From positions 1 through 64,000 of the forward strand of contig CAJCHZ010000126.1 of the NCBI GenBank assembly GCA_903970165.1: a DNA stretch of 64,000 bases, written 5' to 3'. Below are positions 1-7,030 of the stretch, one piece after another. Every line of letters begins with the position of its first letter. Position 1 is the first letter of the stretch. The DNA is from Betaproteobacteria bacterium (GTDB lineage Bacteria; Acidobacteriota; Terriglobia; Acidiferrales; UBA7541). The position numbers and the translations under genes were made by a program. Under the pieces are notes generated by a model. It worked only from the letters and a program-made list of their open reading frames with translations, did not search any database and was not told the origin of the DNA.

Positions 1-1067
1 ACAGCATCGTCAAAATCCCGCGCGGTCTCCCCATCAATCGTCACGATTGGCAAATGCCGGAAATCCTCGCGCCCCTGACGCTCCGTTTCCGTAACCGCCG
101 CAGCCCGCAGTTCTGCTTCCTGCAAAACCGCCCGAGAAAACTCGTGTGGCAAATGGTGCTTGCGAATAATGATCTCTATATCCACACCGAGATCACCGGG
201 CCGCCCAATAATCTCAATCACCCGCCCGGTAGGCGCCGCGCCCCCACGCGGATAACGCACCAACTCCACATTCACCACGGCCCCATCCAATGCAGGCAAC
301 TGCGGCAACCGTTTCCCGCGTGTTCCCCCCTCCTTTGAATCACCCCATCCCAACTTTTCCCGCAAGGTCGCCGTCAATTCCTCGCCCGGAGGAATCTCAA
401 TTTCGTGCTGGATCCGGTTGTCGTAAGGCAGCACGACATTTCCCCGCGGCCCATACCGAAACAGCCCAACCACGGAAGGATGCGCCCGTCCAAGCACGCG
501 CACGATCCGACCTTCCGCCCGCTGCCCACCGCGCGCTCCCGCCACACGAAAATCCCGTCCACGTGATTCACTCACCCGCTGCAGCCGGACCAGCACATGA
601 TCCCCGTGCATCGCGTCTTCCACCGCATTCGGCGGAATGAACACGTCCCCATCCAGCTGCGGTATCGGCACATCCGGCACCACAAATCCATAGCCGTCGT
701 GGTGAAGCACCAGCCGCCCGCGCACTTCGTCCCGTACCAAGACTGGACTCCCAGCCTGCGAATTCTCGGCACCCTCCGGTCGCGCCCCCGCCCCTGTCTC
801 CCTCCGAACGTTCCCCGGGGAACCCTCCGCCTGGCCCTCCCCGCCGTGCTCTTTCCCCCGCTTCCGGCTTGCGAGTCGGTACCGCCCGCCCGGCACCTCC
901 TCAATCACCCCACGCTTCTTCAATTTAACCAACTGTTTAAATAAGGGCCGCCGGTCCGACTTTCCAATATGCAAAGCCGCCGCAATCTCGTTTGCGGAAG
1001 CGGCATCTCTCGTAACTTGCAGGAAACGCAATATGTTATCTGGGCTTAAGCTAGAGGTTCGCGCCAT
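1..1067 (-). CDS. rnr: Ribonuclease R, N-terminal part (gene runs off the window)
   Basis: 3'-5' exoribonuclease that degrades structured RNA in the cytoplasm. Reading from the ATG at 1067 the frame stays open for 355 codons to the window edge, so the 3' end is missing. The N-terminus has a winged-helix segment (about residues 8-60), then a Gly/Glu/Arg-rich linker, cold-shock-type domains with the motif VLPYDNRIQHEIEIPPGEEL, and the start of the RNB catalytic domain with TIVTIDGETARDFDDAV, whose Asp residues bind the catalytic metal in this family. The low-complexity linker (about 70-105) is longer than I expect for the family. No strong Shine-Dalgarno precedes the ATG. The family call is firm; only the N-terminal half can be judged. 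Confidence 0.93.
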   Translation of the reverse strand, partial: MARTSSLSPDNILRFLQVTRDAASANEIAAALHIGKSDRRPLFKQLVKLKKRGVIEEVPGGRYRLASRKRGKEHGGEGQAEGSPGNVRRETGAGARPEGAENSQAGSPVLVRDEVRGRLVLHHDGYGFVVPDVPIPQLDGDVFIPPNAVEDAMHGDHVLVRLQRVSESRGRDFRVAGARGGQRAEGRIVRVLGRAHPSVVGLFRYGPRGNVVLPYDNRIQHEIEIPPGEELTATLREKLGWGDSKEGGTRGKRLPQLPALDGAVVNVELVRYPRGGAAPTGRVIEIIGRPGDLGVDIEIIIRKHHLPHEFSRAVLQEAELRAAAVTETERQGREDFRHLPIVTIDGETARDFDDA

Positions 1068-1182
1068 AAGGTGGTAGCAGCCCCCGGCAGGGGTGCAATT
1101 CCTCGCAGATTCTAGTCACTTTTTGTGTTTTCACCGGAACTTTTTTCGCACCGCCGGGATTAATAAGTAGGCCAACACACGA

Positions 1183-1275
1183 CCGGCTAGCCGCCCTCCG
1201 TCAGGCTGGCCGGACCTTCCCCGAAAGGGGAACGAGGAGGCGAGACGACCTGGCTCGCCTCCTCCTTTTATTTTC
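1183..1275 (+). terminator. Three tandem hairpins ending in an intrinsic terminator; possible small RNA
   Basis: Three stem-loops follow one another. The first is 1183-1192 with 1204-1213 (10 bp, one G-U). The second is TTCCCC-GAAA-GGGGAA at 1217-1232, a GNRA tetraloop. The third is GAGGAGGCGAG at 1234-1244 pairing perfectly with 1254-1264, followed by CTTTTATTTTC. The last is a textbook rho-independent terminator on the + strand. No gene lies upstream on that strand (the neighbour is the divergent RNase R gene), so it most likely ends a short noncoding transcript or acts as a leader element before the VWFA gene. I do not recognise a named RNA family. Confidence 0.75.
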
Positions 1276-1326
1276 AAGCAAGTGCAGACATCCCCGTCTG
1301 TCGCCGGACCGTCGTATTATGCACCT

Positions 1327-2283
1327 ATGCCATTCTCCGAATTTTGGCCCATCCTCCAGCGCCTATCCCTACTCATGGTTTTCGCCGCGATGGGGTTTCA
1401 ACTTCCCGTTCTGGCGCAGGATCCCGCGCAAAGCATCATCCGCGTAGGCGTCAACCTGGTGCTGATCGACGCGACGGTGAAGACAAAGACCGGGCAAATC
1501 ATGGACGATCTGAAAAAGGAGAATTTCGAAGTGCGGGAAGATGGCGTCGTCCAAAAGCTGGACGTGTTCAGCCGCGACGAACTTCCCCTGAACGTTGCGC
1601 TCAGCTTAGATCTCAGCGATTCGATTGGTCCGTTTCTTGAACCCTTGCGCGATGCCGCAAACACCGCCCTTTCGTCGCTCAAGACCGATGACGAAGTGGC
1701 GCTTTTTACGTTCGCCACGGAGGCGCAAATGCGCGTTCCGTTCACAAAAGACAAGCGATCGCTTGCCACCCAGATCAGCGGGTTTCAAGCCGGCGGAGCC
1801 ACGAATATCAACGATGGAATTTTTCTCGCCGCGCAATATCTCTTGAAGCTGCCGCCAAACGGCCGCCGCGTGATCATTCTAATCAGCGACGACGTCGGCA
1901 CAGACGCCGGTGGTCAAGGCACGCGTGACATCGTCACCGAGCTAATCGCTTCGGATGCGGTTCTGTATAACCTGAAAATTCCCGGCTACAATCCGCCACA
2001 AACGCTGCTCGCGGCGAGCATGATTCCAGGCCTGGTGAACATTCGCAAAGTGATGGACCAGACGGGCGGTGAAATTTTTGACGTCAAGGACGTCGGCAAC
2101 CTCGGTGAAGTCTTCCGCGCCTTGATTCAACGCATCAAAACACGCTACACGCTGGGCTACTACACCAACGCCACTGCCGCCGAAGGTAAACCACACAAGC
2201 TCGATGTCCGCCTCGCGTCATCGTTCGGAAAAAAGGGCAAGGACTACGTCGTTCTCTCCAAAAACGGCTACTACGTGCATTGA
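1327..2283 (+). CDS. VWFA-related acidobacterial secreted protein
   Basis: Exported protein of about 318 residues with a von Willebrand factor A fold, of the VWFA-related family abundant in Acidobacteriota; its role is unknown. The ATG at 1327 puts a signal peptide at the very N-terminus (hydrophobic LSLLMVFAAMGFQLPVLA, cleavage before QDPAQ). An in-frame GTG at 1282 would add 15 residues in front of it and sits only 7 bases after the upstream terminator. A MIDAS-like metal motif DLSDS lies at about residues 95-99, and further VWA core segments (LISDD, GGEIF) follow. A TATTAT box immediately upstream of 1327 would give a very short or absent leader. It stands alone and converges with the OmpA gene. 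Confidence 0.85.
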   Translation: MPFSEFWPILQRLSLLMVFAAMGFQLPVLAQDPAQSIIRVGVNLVLIDATVKTKTGQIMDDLKKENFEVREDGVVQKLDVFSRDELPLNVALSLDLSDSIGPFLEPLRDAANTALSSLKTDDEVALFTFATEAQMRVPFTKDKRSLATQISGFQAGGATNINDGIFLAAQYLLKLPPNGRRVIILISDDVGTDAGGQGTRDIVTELIASDAVLYNLKIPGYNPPQTLLAASMIPGLVNIRKVMDQTGGEIFDVKDVGNLGEVFRALIQRIKTRYTLGYYTNATAAEGKPHKLDVRLASSFGKKGKDYVVLSKNGYYVH

Positions 2284-2306
2284 TGGGAATGTAGGGACCG
2301 AGGATT

Positions 2307-3959
2307 CTAGTTGGTCGTTGTGCTTGCTGAGGCGTTGCCGATGGCGTCGCCGTTTACAACGAGTTCGACGCGACGATTGCGCTGGCGGCCTTCCGCGGTG
2401 TCGTTGGAAGCGACGGGCTGCGATTTGCCGAAGCCTTTCGCGGTGATGGAAGACGCCGGAACGCCCTGCTCGGCGAGAAAATCGCGCACCGTGTCGGCGC
2501 GGCGCTCGGAAAGCTGCTGATTGAAATCATCGCCGCCCACGCTGTCCGTGTGGCCTTCGATCTGCAAATTCAAACCGGGATGCGCGAGGACAATCCCTGA
2601 AATTTTGGCGAGCTTTTCGCGCGCGCCGGGCTTGAGGGTGTAACTGCCGGTGTCAAAAAGCACGTCGGACATGTTCACGATCAAACCGCGCGCGGAATCG
2701 CGAGTCTGCAGGATGGAGTTCAACTGATTCAGGAGCTGCGCACGGAGATCGGCTTTCTCGGCTTCCGCTTTTGCGGCGGCCTGGCGCGCTTTTTCCGCTT
2801 CTGCTTCGGCGGCGCGCTTCTGATCCAGTGCGGCGGCTTTGTCGCGTGCGGCTTGTTCGGCGGCGGCTTGAGCGGCTTGCTGCTGGGCTAAGGCGGCGGT
2901 GGTGGCTTGCTCCGCTTCCTGCTTTTGACGCGCGGCCTCCGCAGCGGCTTTTTCCGCTTCCTGCTTCATTTTTATGGCTTCGGCTTTGGCGGCTTCGGCT
3001 TGCTGTTGAGCGAGTTCGGCATCCTGCCGGCGCTTCAATTCCGCCGCGGCCTGGAGTTCGGCTGCTTTTTTGTCCGCCAAGGCCTTCGCCTGCGCGTCTT
3101 GTTCGGCTTTTTGCTTTACGGCCATGACTCTGGCTTCTTCCGCGGTTTCGACGACTTCGCGGGCAGCGGCTTCGACGGATTTCTTCTCACTTTTACGGCC
3201 ATAGACCTCTTCGGCGTTCTTCAGCTGCTCTTCGGCTCTCGCTAGCGAAGCGGCGGCGTACTTGTCGGCCTGCGCGATGCGCGCGATGCGAACCGCGTTG
3301 CGGGCTTCGAAGAGTTCGAGAGGCGTTTTGCGATCGATGCCGAAGATGGCGCCTTCAATTTTTGTGTTGGAGGAAGAATAGGCGCCGCGCGCGACCAATT
3401 CATATTGAGCGTCAATGTTTTCGACTTTGCCCTGCGTCGCCGGGCCGAGAATGTTGTCGAGGACGACCAGGTTGCCCGGCTGCGTAACCGCAAAATATGG
3501 CTCGGCCGTGACGATCATGCCGAAGGTTTGCAGGTCGGTCATGGCTTTGACTTCGCCGCTGCCGTTCTTCAGGATGACTTCGCCGAGATTGACGGCGCGG
3601 CCCTGGGGAGAAACGGCCCAAAGGACGTAGGTCAGGTATTCAAGGCCAAATTTGGTGGCCTCGTCGAAGCCCTGAAATTTGGCTTCGATGGCCATGCTGT
3701 TGTTCTTGCCTCTGCTCTCGACTCTAGCTTCACCGCTGGCGCCTTGCATAAGTTCAGTGCCTTGAAAATCGACCTTGACGGCCCCGCTCGCACGTCGGTA
3801 GTTGACGGCTTTGGTGGTGCGGGTAACGGTGCTCTGCGCGGCAGCAGGAGCGGGAGCGGGGGCTTGCGGTCTTGCCGCCGCGGCCGTTTGGCTGAACGCC
3901 AGGGCGGTCAGAATGCCGAATATTCCAGTGAGTGAGAGATAGAAAGATGACCTTTTCAC
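2307..3959 (-). CDS. OmpA-family protein with long Ala/Glu/Lys coiled coil
   Basis: Exported protein of 550 residues that probably tethers the outer membrane to peptidoglycan. A signal peptide (about 1-28, ending TAAAA) is followed by a beta-rich N-terminal region of unknown family to about 225. A very long coiled coil follows (about 225-415), dominated by Ala, Glu, Lys and Gln with repeated AAEAAR/KAEAE patterns. The C-terminal OmpA domain includes IEGHTDSVGGDDFNQQLSER and FGKSQPVASNDTAEGRQRNR, the family's peptidoglycan-binding signature. The start is GTG at 3959 with AGGAG 7 bases upstream. It is monocistronic. The domain calls are secure; the physiological role is inferred. Confidence 0.88.
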   Translation of the reverse strand: MKRSSFYLSLTGIFGILTALAFSQTAAAARPQAPAPAPAAAQSTVTRTTKAVNYRRASGAVKVDFQGTELMQGASGEARVESRGKNNSMAIEAKFQGFDEATKFGLEYLTYVLWAVSPQGRAVNLGEVILKNGSGEVKAMTDLQTFGMIVTAEPYFAVTQPGNLVVLDNILGPATQGKVENIDAQYELVARGAYSSSNTKIEGAIFGIDRKTPLELFEARNAVRIARIAQADKYAAASLARAEEQLKNAEEVYGRKSEKKSVEAAAREVVETAEEARVMAVKQKAEQDAQAKALADKKAAELQAAAELKRRQDAELAQQQAEAAKAEAIKMKQEAEKAAAEAARQKQEAEQATTAALAQQQAAQAAAEQAARDKAAALDQKRAAEAEAEKARQAAAKAEAEKADLRAQLLNQLNSILQTRDSARGLIVNMSDVLFDTGSYTLKPGAREKLAKISGIVLAHPGLNLQIEGHTDSVGGDDFNQQLSERRADTVRDFLAEQGVPASSITAKGFGKSQPVASNDTAEGRQRNRRVELVVNGDAIGNASASTTTN

Positions 3960-4304
3960 GCGAAACTCCTCGGTCGCCGTAGTAATTGGCGACGGACATT
4001 AGAAAAACCCGCCCTCGCTTGCGAGGCGAGCGATTTCGACTCCCCCAAGGGAGCTATTTCCTAGAGTCCTTTTATCGTAACAAGATTGTGATGGAAGGAC
4101 TGGCAGTAGAAAAGGTTTTGCGCAAGTGATTACCGGGTAAGGCGGGGCGTGCACCTGGTGCTGGCACGCATAAGAGAACGGATAGAAGCTGCGCAGTGTA
4201 AGTCTCGAACAAAAAACGTTATCGAGGCCTGTCACAGGCGGACGTTTCGGAGTGTGGCACAAAGGTGCTTGACGTGCGCGAGGCAAAGTAGGAGGATTTG
4301 CCCT

Positions 4305-4324
4305 GTATTAAACCCATTTAATAC
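4305..4324. promoter_or_regulatory. Perfect inverted repeat upstream of the GH9 gene (candidate operator)
   Basis: GTATTAAA and TTTAATAC form a perfect 8-bp inverted repeat around a CCCA spacer, 31 bases before the GH9 start codon. It is much more AT-rich than its surroundings. A TTGACG hexamer lies at 4269-4274, but its spacing to the TATTAA inside the palindrome (about 31 bases) is too long for a simple sigma-70 promoter. The remaining 3960-4304 gap holds no gene that I can see. The operator role is inferred from symmetry and position only. Confidence 0.45.
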
Positions 4325-4355
4325 GCTGCTTGTCCCCCGCCGCCTGGAGGAAAAA

Positions 4356-6566
4356 ATGTTGCCTTCCTGTTCTCCGATTGCCATCGCTTTCCGGTTTGTT
4401 CTGGCCCCCATTGTTTTGCTTGGCATGTTTGCCGCGGTGCCGCAGTTACGGGCGGCGGAGTCCGCCTATGTGCGCGTCAATCAAGCTGGATATGAGGAGG
4501 GCAGCTCGGCTCGCGCGTACTTGATGTCTACGGCCGCGGAAACCGGGGCGACTTTCAAAGTAATCAATTGGGAGGGCGCGACAGCGTTTTCCGGGAAAAT
4601 CGGTGCGCTGCTGGGGACGTGGGGCCACAGTAAAAACGTGACTTATGACGTGTATGCGCTGGATTTTACCGTGCCGGGAGGCGGCATTTACAAAATTGAA
4701 GTGACTGGCCCGGTTGCAGCGACATCGCCGAACTTTGCTGTGGATTGTCCGGAAACTTTGTATTCGGGATTGCTTTTGAACACGCTTTTCTTTTACGAAA
4801 CTGAGCGTGACGGGAAAGATTTCGTGTTGAACGCATTGCGAACGGAGCCGGGGCATTTGAAAGACGCGAACGCGCGCGTATATCAGACGCCTCTGCTGGA
4901 CGCGAATGACTTCGTTGACAACGTTCCGCCAGCGGCGCCGCTTGTCCCTGCGGGGCTGCCGAACATCGACGCGTCTGGCGGCTGGTGGGACGCGGGCGAC
5001 TATATGAAGTACGTGGAAACGGTGAGCTACACGGAAGCGCTGATGCAGATTGGGATTCGCGACTTTCCGAATCAGATGGGGCCGTACGCTTCGGTGAATC
5101 CTCCGATTCCTCCCGCCTCGATTTCCTACGCGGGGAAAAGCGGACCAGGATCGCCGGCGTCGTCGGACTTCACCGGAGAAGCGCGGTTTGGGCTGGATTG
5201 GTTGATGAAGATGTGGGACGACAAAACCAAGACGCTTTACTATCAGGTGGACAACTCGCAGGACTGGGACTATTACGGCTTTGGAAGTCCGACCTCGGCA
5301 GCGCCTAACTGCGGCGGTACTTATGCGACTCCTTTTTGCCTGATCACCGAGTACGACATATGGACGTTACCACAGGCGGCAGATGACTTCCTGCAGCCCG
5401 GCGACCCGGAAGCGTGCGATCCGCTGACCACATTTTATATTTGCAACCGCGCCGTTTTTGTTGCTGGTCCGGCGGGATCGAAAATCAGCCCGAATTTAGC
5501 GGGGCGTCTCGCGGCAGACTTTGCGCTGTGCTATCAACTGAATCGAACGACGCAGCCCGCGCTCGCGAACCAGTGCTTGAAGAATGCAGAAGATATTTTC
5601 GAACTGGCGGACACTTCGTTTCCGGATCCTGCGCCGACCGTCGGTTCCGGTTCCTGTACCAATTGCCTGCTGACTATCGTTCCCTTTGATGGATATCCCG
5701 AAAATGTGTGGGACGACGACATGGAACTGGGTGCGACGGAGCTATATTTTGCGCTGGAGTCGTCCGGAGGGAGCGGGAATCTGCCCGCAGGCCTTGCGCA
5801 CACCAATCCGAACGATTATCTGAAGGCGGCTGCGCAGTTCGCGAACAACTACATCACGAACATTTACGAGCAAGGTTTTGCCGATACGCTGAACCTGTAT
5901 GACGTTAGCGGGCTGGCGCACTTCGAGCTGTACCGCGCGCTGGAAAAGGCCGGCAATCCGAAGAACCTTGCCGTTACCGAAGCGGGCATTCAGCACCAGC
6001 TTTTGCAGCAAGTGGCCGACGCAGTCAGCCAGGCGGAAACGGATCCGTGGGGATTCGGGAACGAGTGGAACGCGGGAGACACGACTTCGCACGGGGCGGG
6101 CCTTGCCGTGATGGCCAGCGAAGCGCAGTACCTGACGCAGAGCAAGAGCTACGACACCTATTCGCAGAGATGGCTGGGCAATATTCTGGGCGCGAACGCG
6201 TGGGGTTCGTCGTTTATCGTGGGAGATGGAAGCACATTTCCGAACTGCATCCAGCACCAGGTGGCGAATCTGGCGGGGGCGCTGGATGGAACTTCCGGGG
6301 GCATACCCGTGCTCTGGGGAGCGGCTTCAGAAGGCCCGGCAGGTTATACTACATCAGGAGTCGTCGGCGGAATGATTTTGTGCCCGGCGAACGGCAGCGA
6401 TGCGTTCAAGAAATTTGATGGAAACCCCGGAGCGTTTGATTCGTCGCAGGAAACGTTCTACCAGGATAACGTGCAATCCTACAGCACGACCGAACCGGCC
6501 ATCGACCTCACGTCGACATCGTTCCTGATGTGGTCGTGGCGGATAGCGCGGCACCCAAGCTTCTGA
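4356..6566 (+). CDS. Secreted glycoside hydrolase family 9 (endoglucanase-like)
   Basis: Probably hydrolyses beta-1,4-glucan outside the cytoplasm. The ATG at 4356 is preceded by GGAGG at 7 bases and starts a clear signal peptide (hydrophobic VLAPIVLLGMFAAVPQLRA), giving 736 residues; the frame is open further upstream, but that extension would bury the signal peptide. An immunoglobulin-like CelD_N domain follows (from YVRVNQAGYEEG, about 38-120), then the GH9 (alpha/alpha)6 domain. GH9 catalytic features are visible: WWDAGD with D212 and D215 (nucleophilic-water base) and a C-terminal TTEPAID with E713 as the likely acid. No carbohydrate-binding or dockerin module is present. The exact substrate cannot be told. 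Confidence 0.88.
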   Translation: MLPSCSPIAIAFRFVLAPIVLLGMFAAVPQLRAAESAYVRVNQAGYEEGSSARAYLMSTAAETGATFKVINWEGATAFSGKIGALLGTWGHSKNVTYDVYALDFTVPGGGIYKIEVTGPVAATSPNFAVDCPETLYSGLLLNTLFFYETERDGKDFVLNALRTEPGHLKDANARVYQTPLLDANDFVDNVPPAAPLVPAGLPNIDASGGWWDAGDYMKYVETVSYTEALMQIGIRDFPNQMGPYASVNPPIPPASISYAGKSGPGSPASSDFTGEARFGLDWLMKMWDDKTKTLYYQVDNSQDWDYYGFGSPTSAAPNCGGTYATPFCLITEYDIWTLPQAADDFLQPGDPEACDPLTTFYICNRAVFVAGPAGSKISPNLAGRLAADFALCYQLNRTTQPALANQCLKNAEDIFELADTSFPDPAPTVGSGSCTNCLLTIVPFDGYPENVWDDDMELGATELYFALESSGGSGNLPAGLAHTNPNDYLKAAAQFANNYITNIYEQGFADTLNLYDVSGLAHFELYRALEKAGNPKNLAVTEAGIQHQLLQQVADAVSQAETDPWGFGNEWNAGDTTSHGAGLAVMASEAQYLTQSKSYDTYSQRWLGNILGANAWGSSFIVGDGSTFPNCIQHQVANLAGALDGTSGGIPVLWGAASEGPAGYTTSGVVGGMILCPANGSDAFKKFDGNPGAFDSSQETFYQDNVQSYSTTEPAIDLTSTSFLMWSWRIARHPSF

Positions 6567-6699
6567 CGCCAGAACGTTAAACTCGTCCATCGTGGAGCAT
6601 CAAGGCAGCTCGAAGCTCCCCGCCCGTTTATTTCCCCAAACATCCTTTTCCACGGAACTTTCTGCTTGCTTAGACGTCTATGTATTACGAGGTCTGAGC

Positions 6700-7029
6700 A
6701 TGGCCAAGCCGGATTCCCTGCAGGGATCGATGGATTTGCTTGTCTTGAAGATACTTTCGCGGCGGCCGAATTTGCACGGCTACGCGATTATGACGGCGAT
6801 TCAGGACGTTTCCGGAGAGGTGTTGCGGGTCGAAGAAGGGTCGCTCTATCCGGCGCTGCACCGGATGGAGGAAGCCGGGTGGATTCGGGCGGAATGGGTG
6901 ACCAAGGATTCGGGCCGCCGGGCGCGGATCTATGAGCTGACCGCCTTGGGGAAGAAGCAACTGGGACTGGAAGAGTCGCGCTGGCACGCAGTGAGTTTGG
7001 CCGTGAATCGGGTTTTGCGGGAGGCGTGA
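6700..7029 (+). CDS. PadR-family transcriptional regulator
   Basis: Small winged-helix DNA-binding repressor of 109 residues. The start at 6700 gives MAKPDSLQGSMDLLVLKIL, the usual PadR N-terminus; the frame is open upstream, but nothing there resembles the family. The recognition region reads LHGYAIMTAIQ, and the wing contains EEGSLYPALHRMEEAGWI. The stop is one base before the start of the ADOP permease, so the two are co-transcribed and translationally linked. This pairing is a standard acidobacterial arrangement in which the PadR presumably represses its own permease operon. The inducer is unknown. Confidence 0.92.
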   Translation: MAKPDSLQGSMDLLVLKILSRRPNLHGYAIMTAIQDVSGEVLRVEEGSLYPALHRMEEAGWIRAEWVTKDSGRRARIYELTALGKKQLGLEESRWHAVSLAVNRVLREA

Positions 7030-7030
7030 A

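Noticed and set aside
4149..4355. N-terminal extension of the GH9 protein
   Set aside because: The frame is open but lacks a ribosome site, and it would place the signal peptide at residue 70. The start at 4356 has GGAGG.
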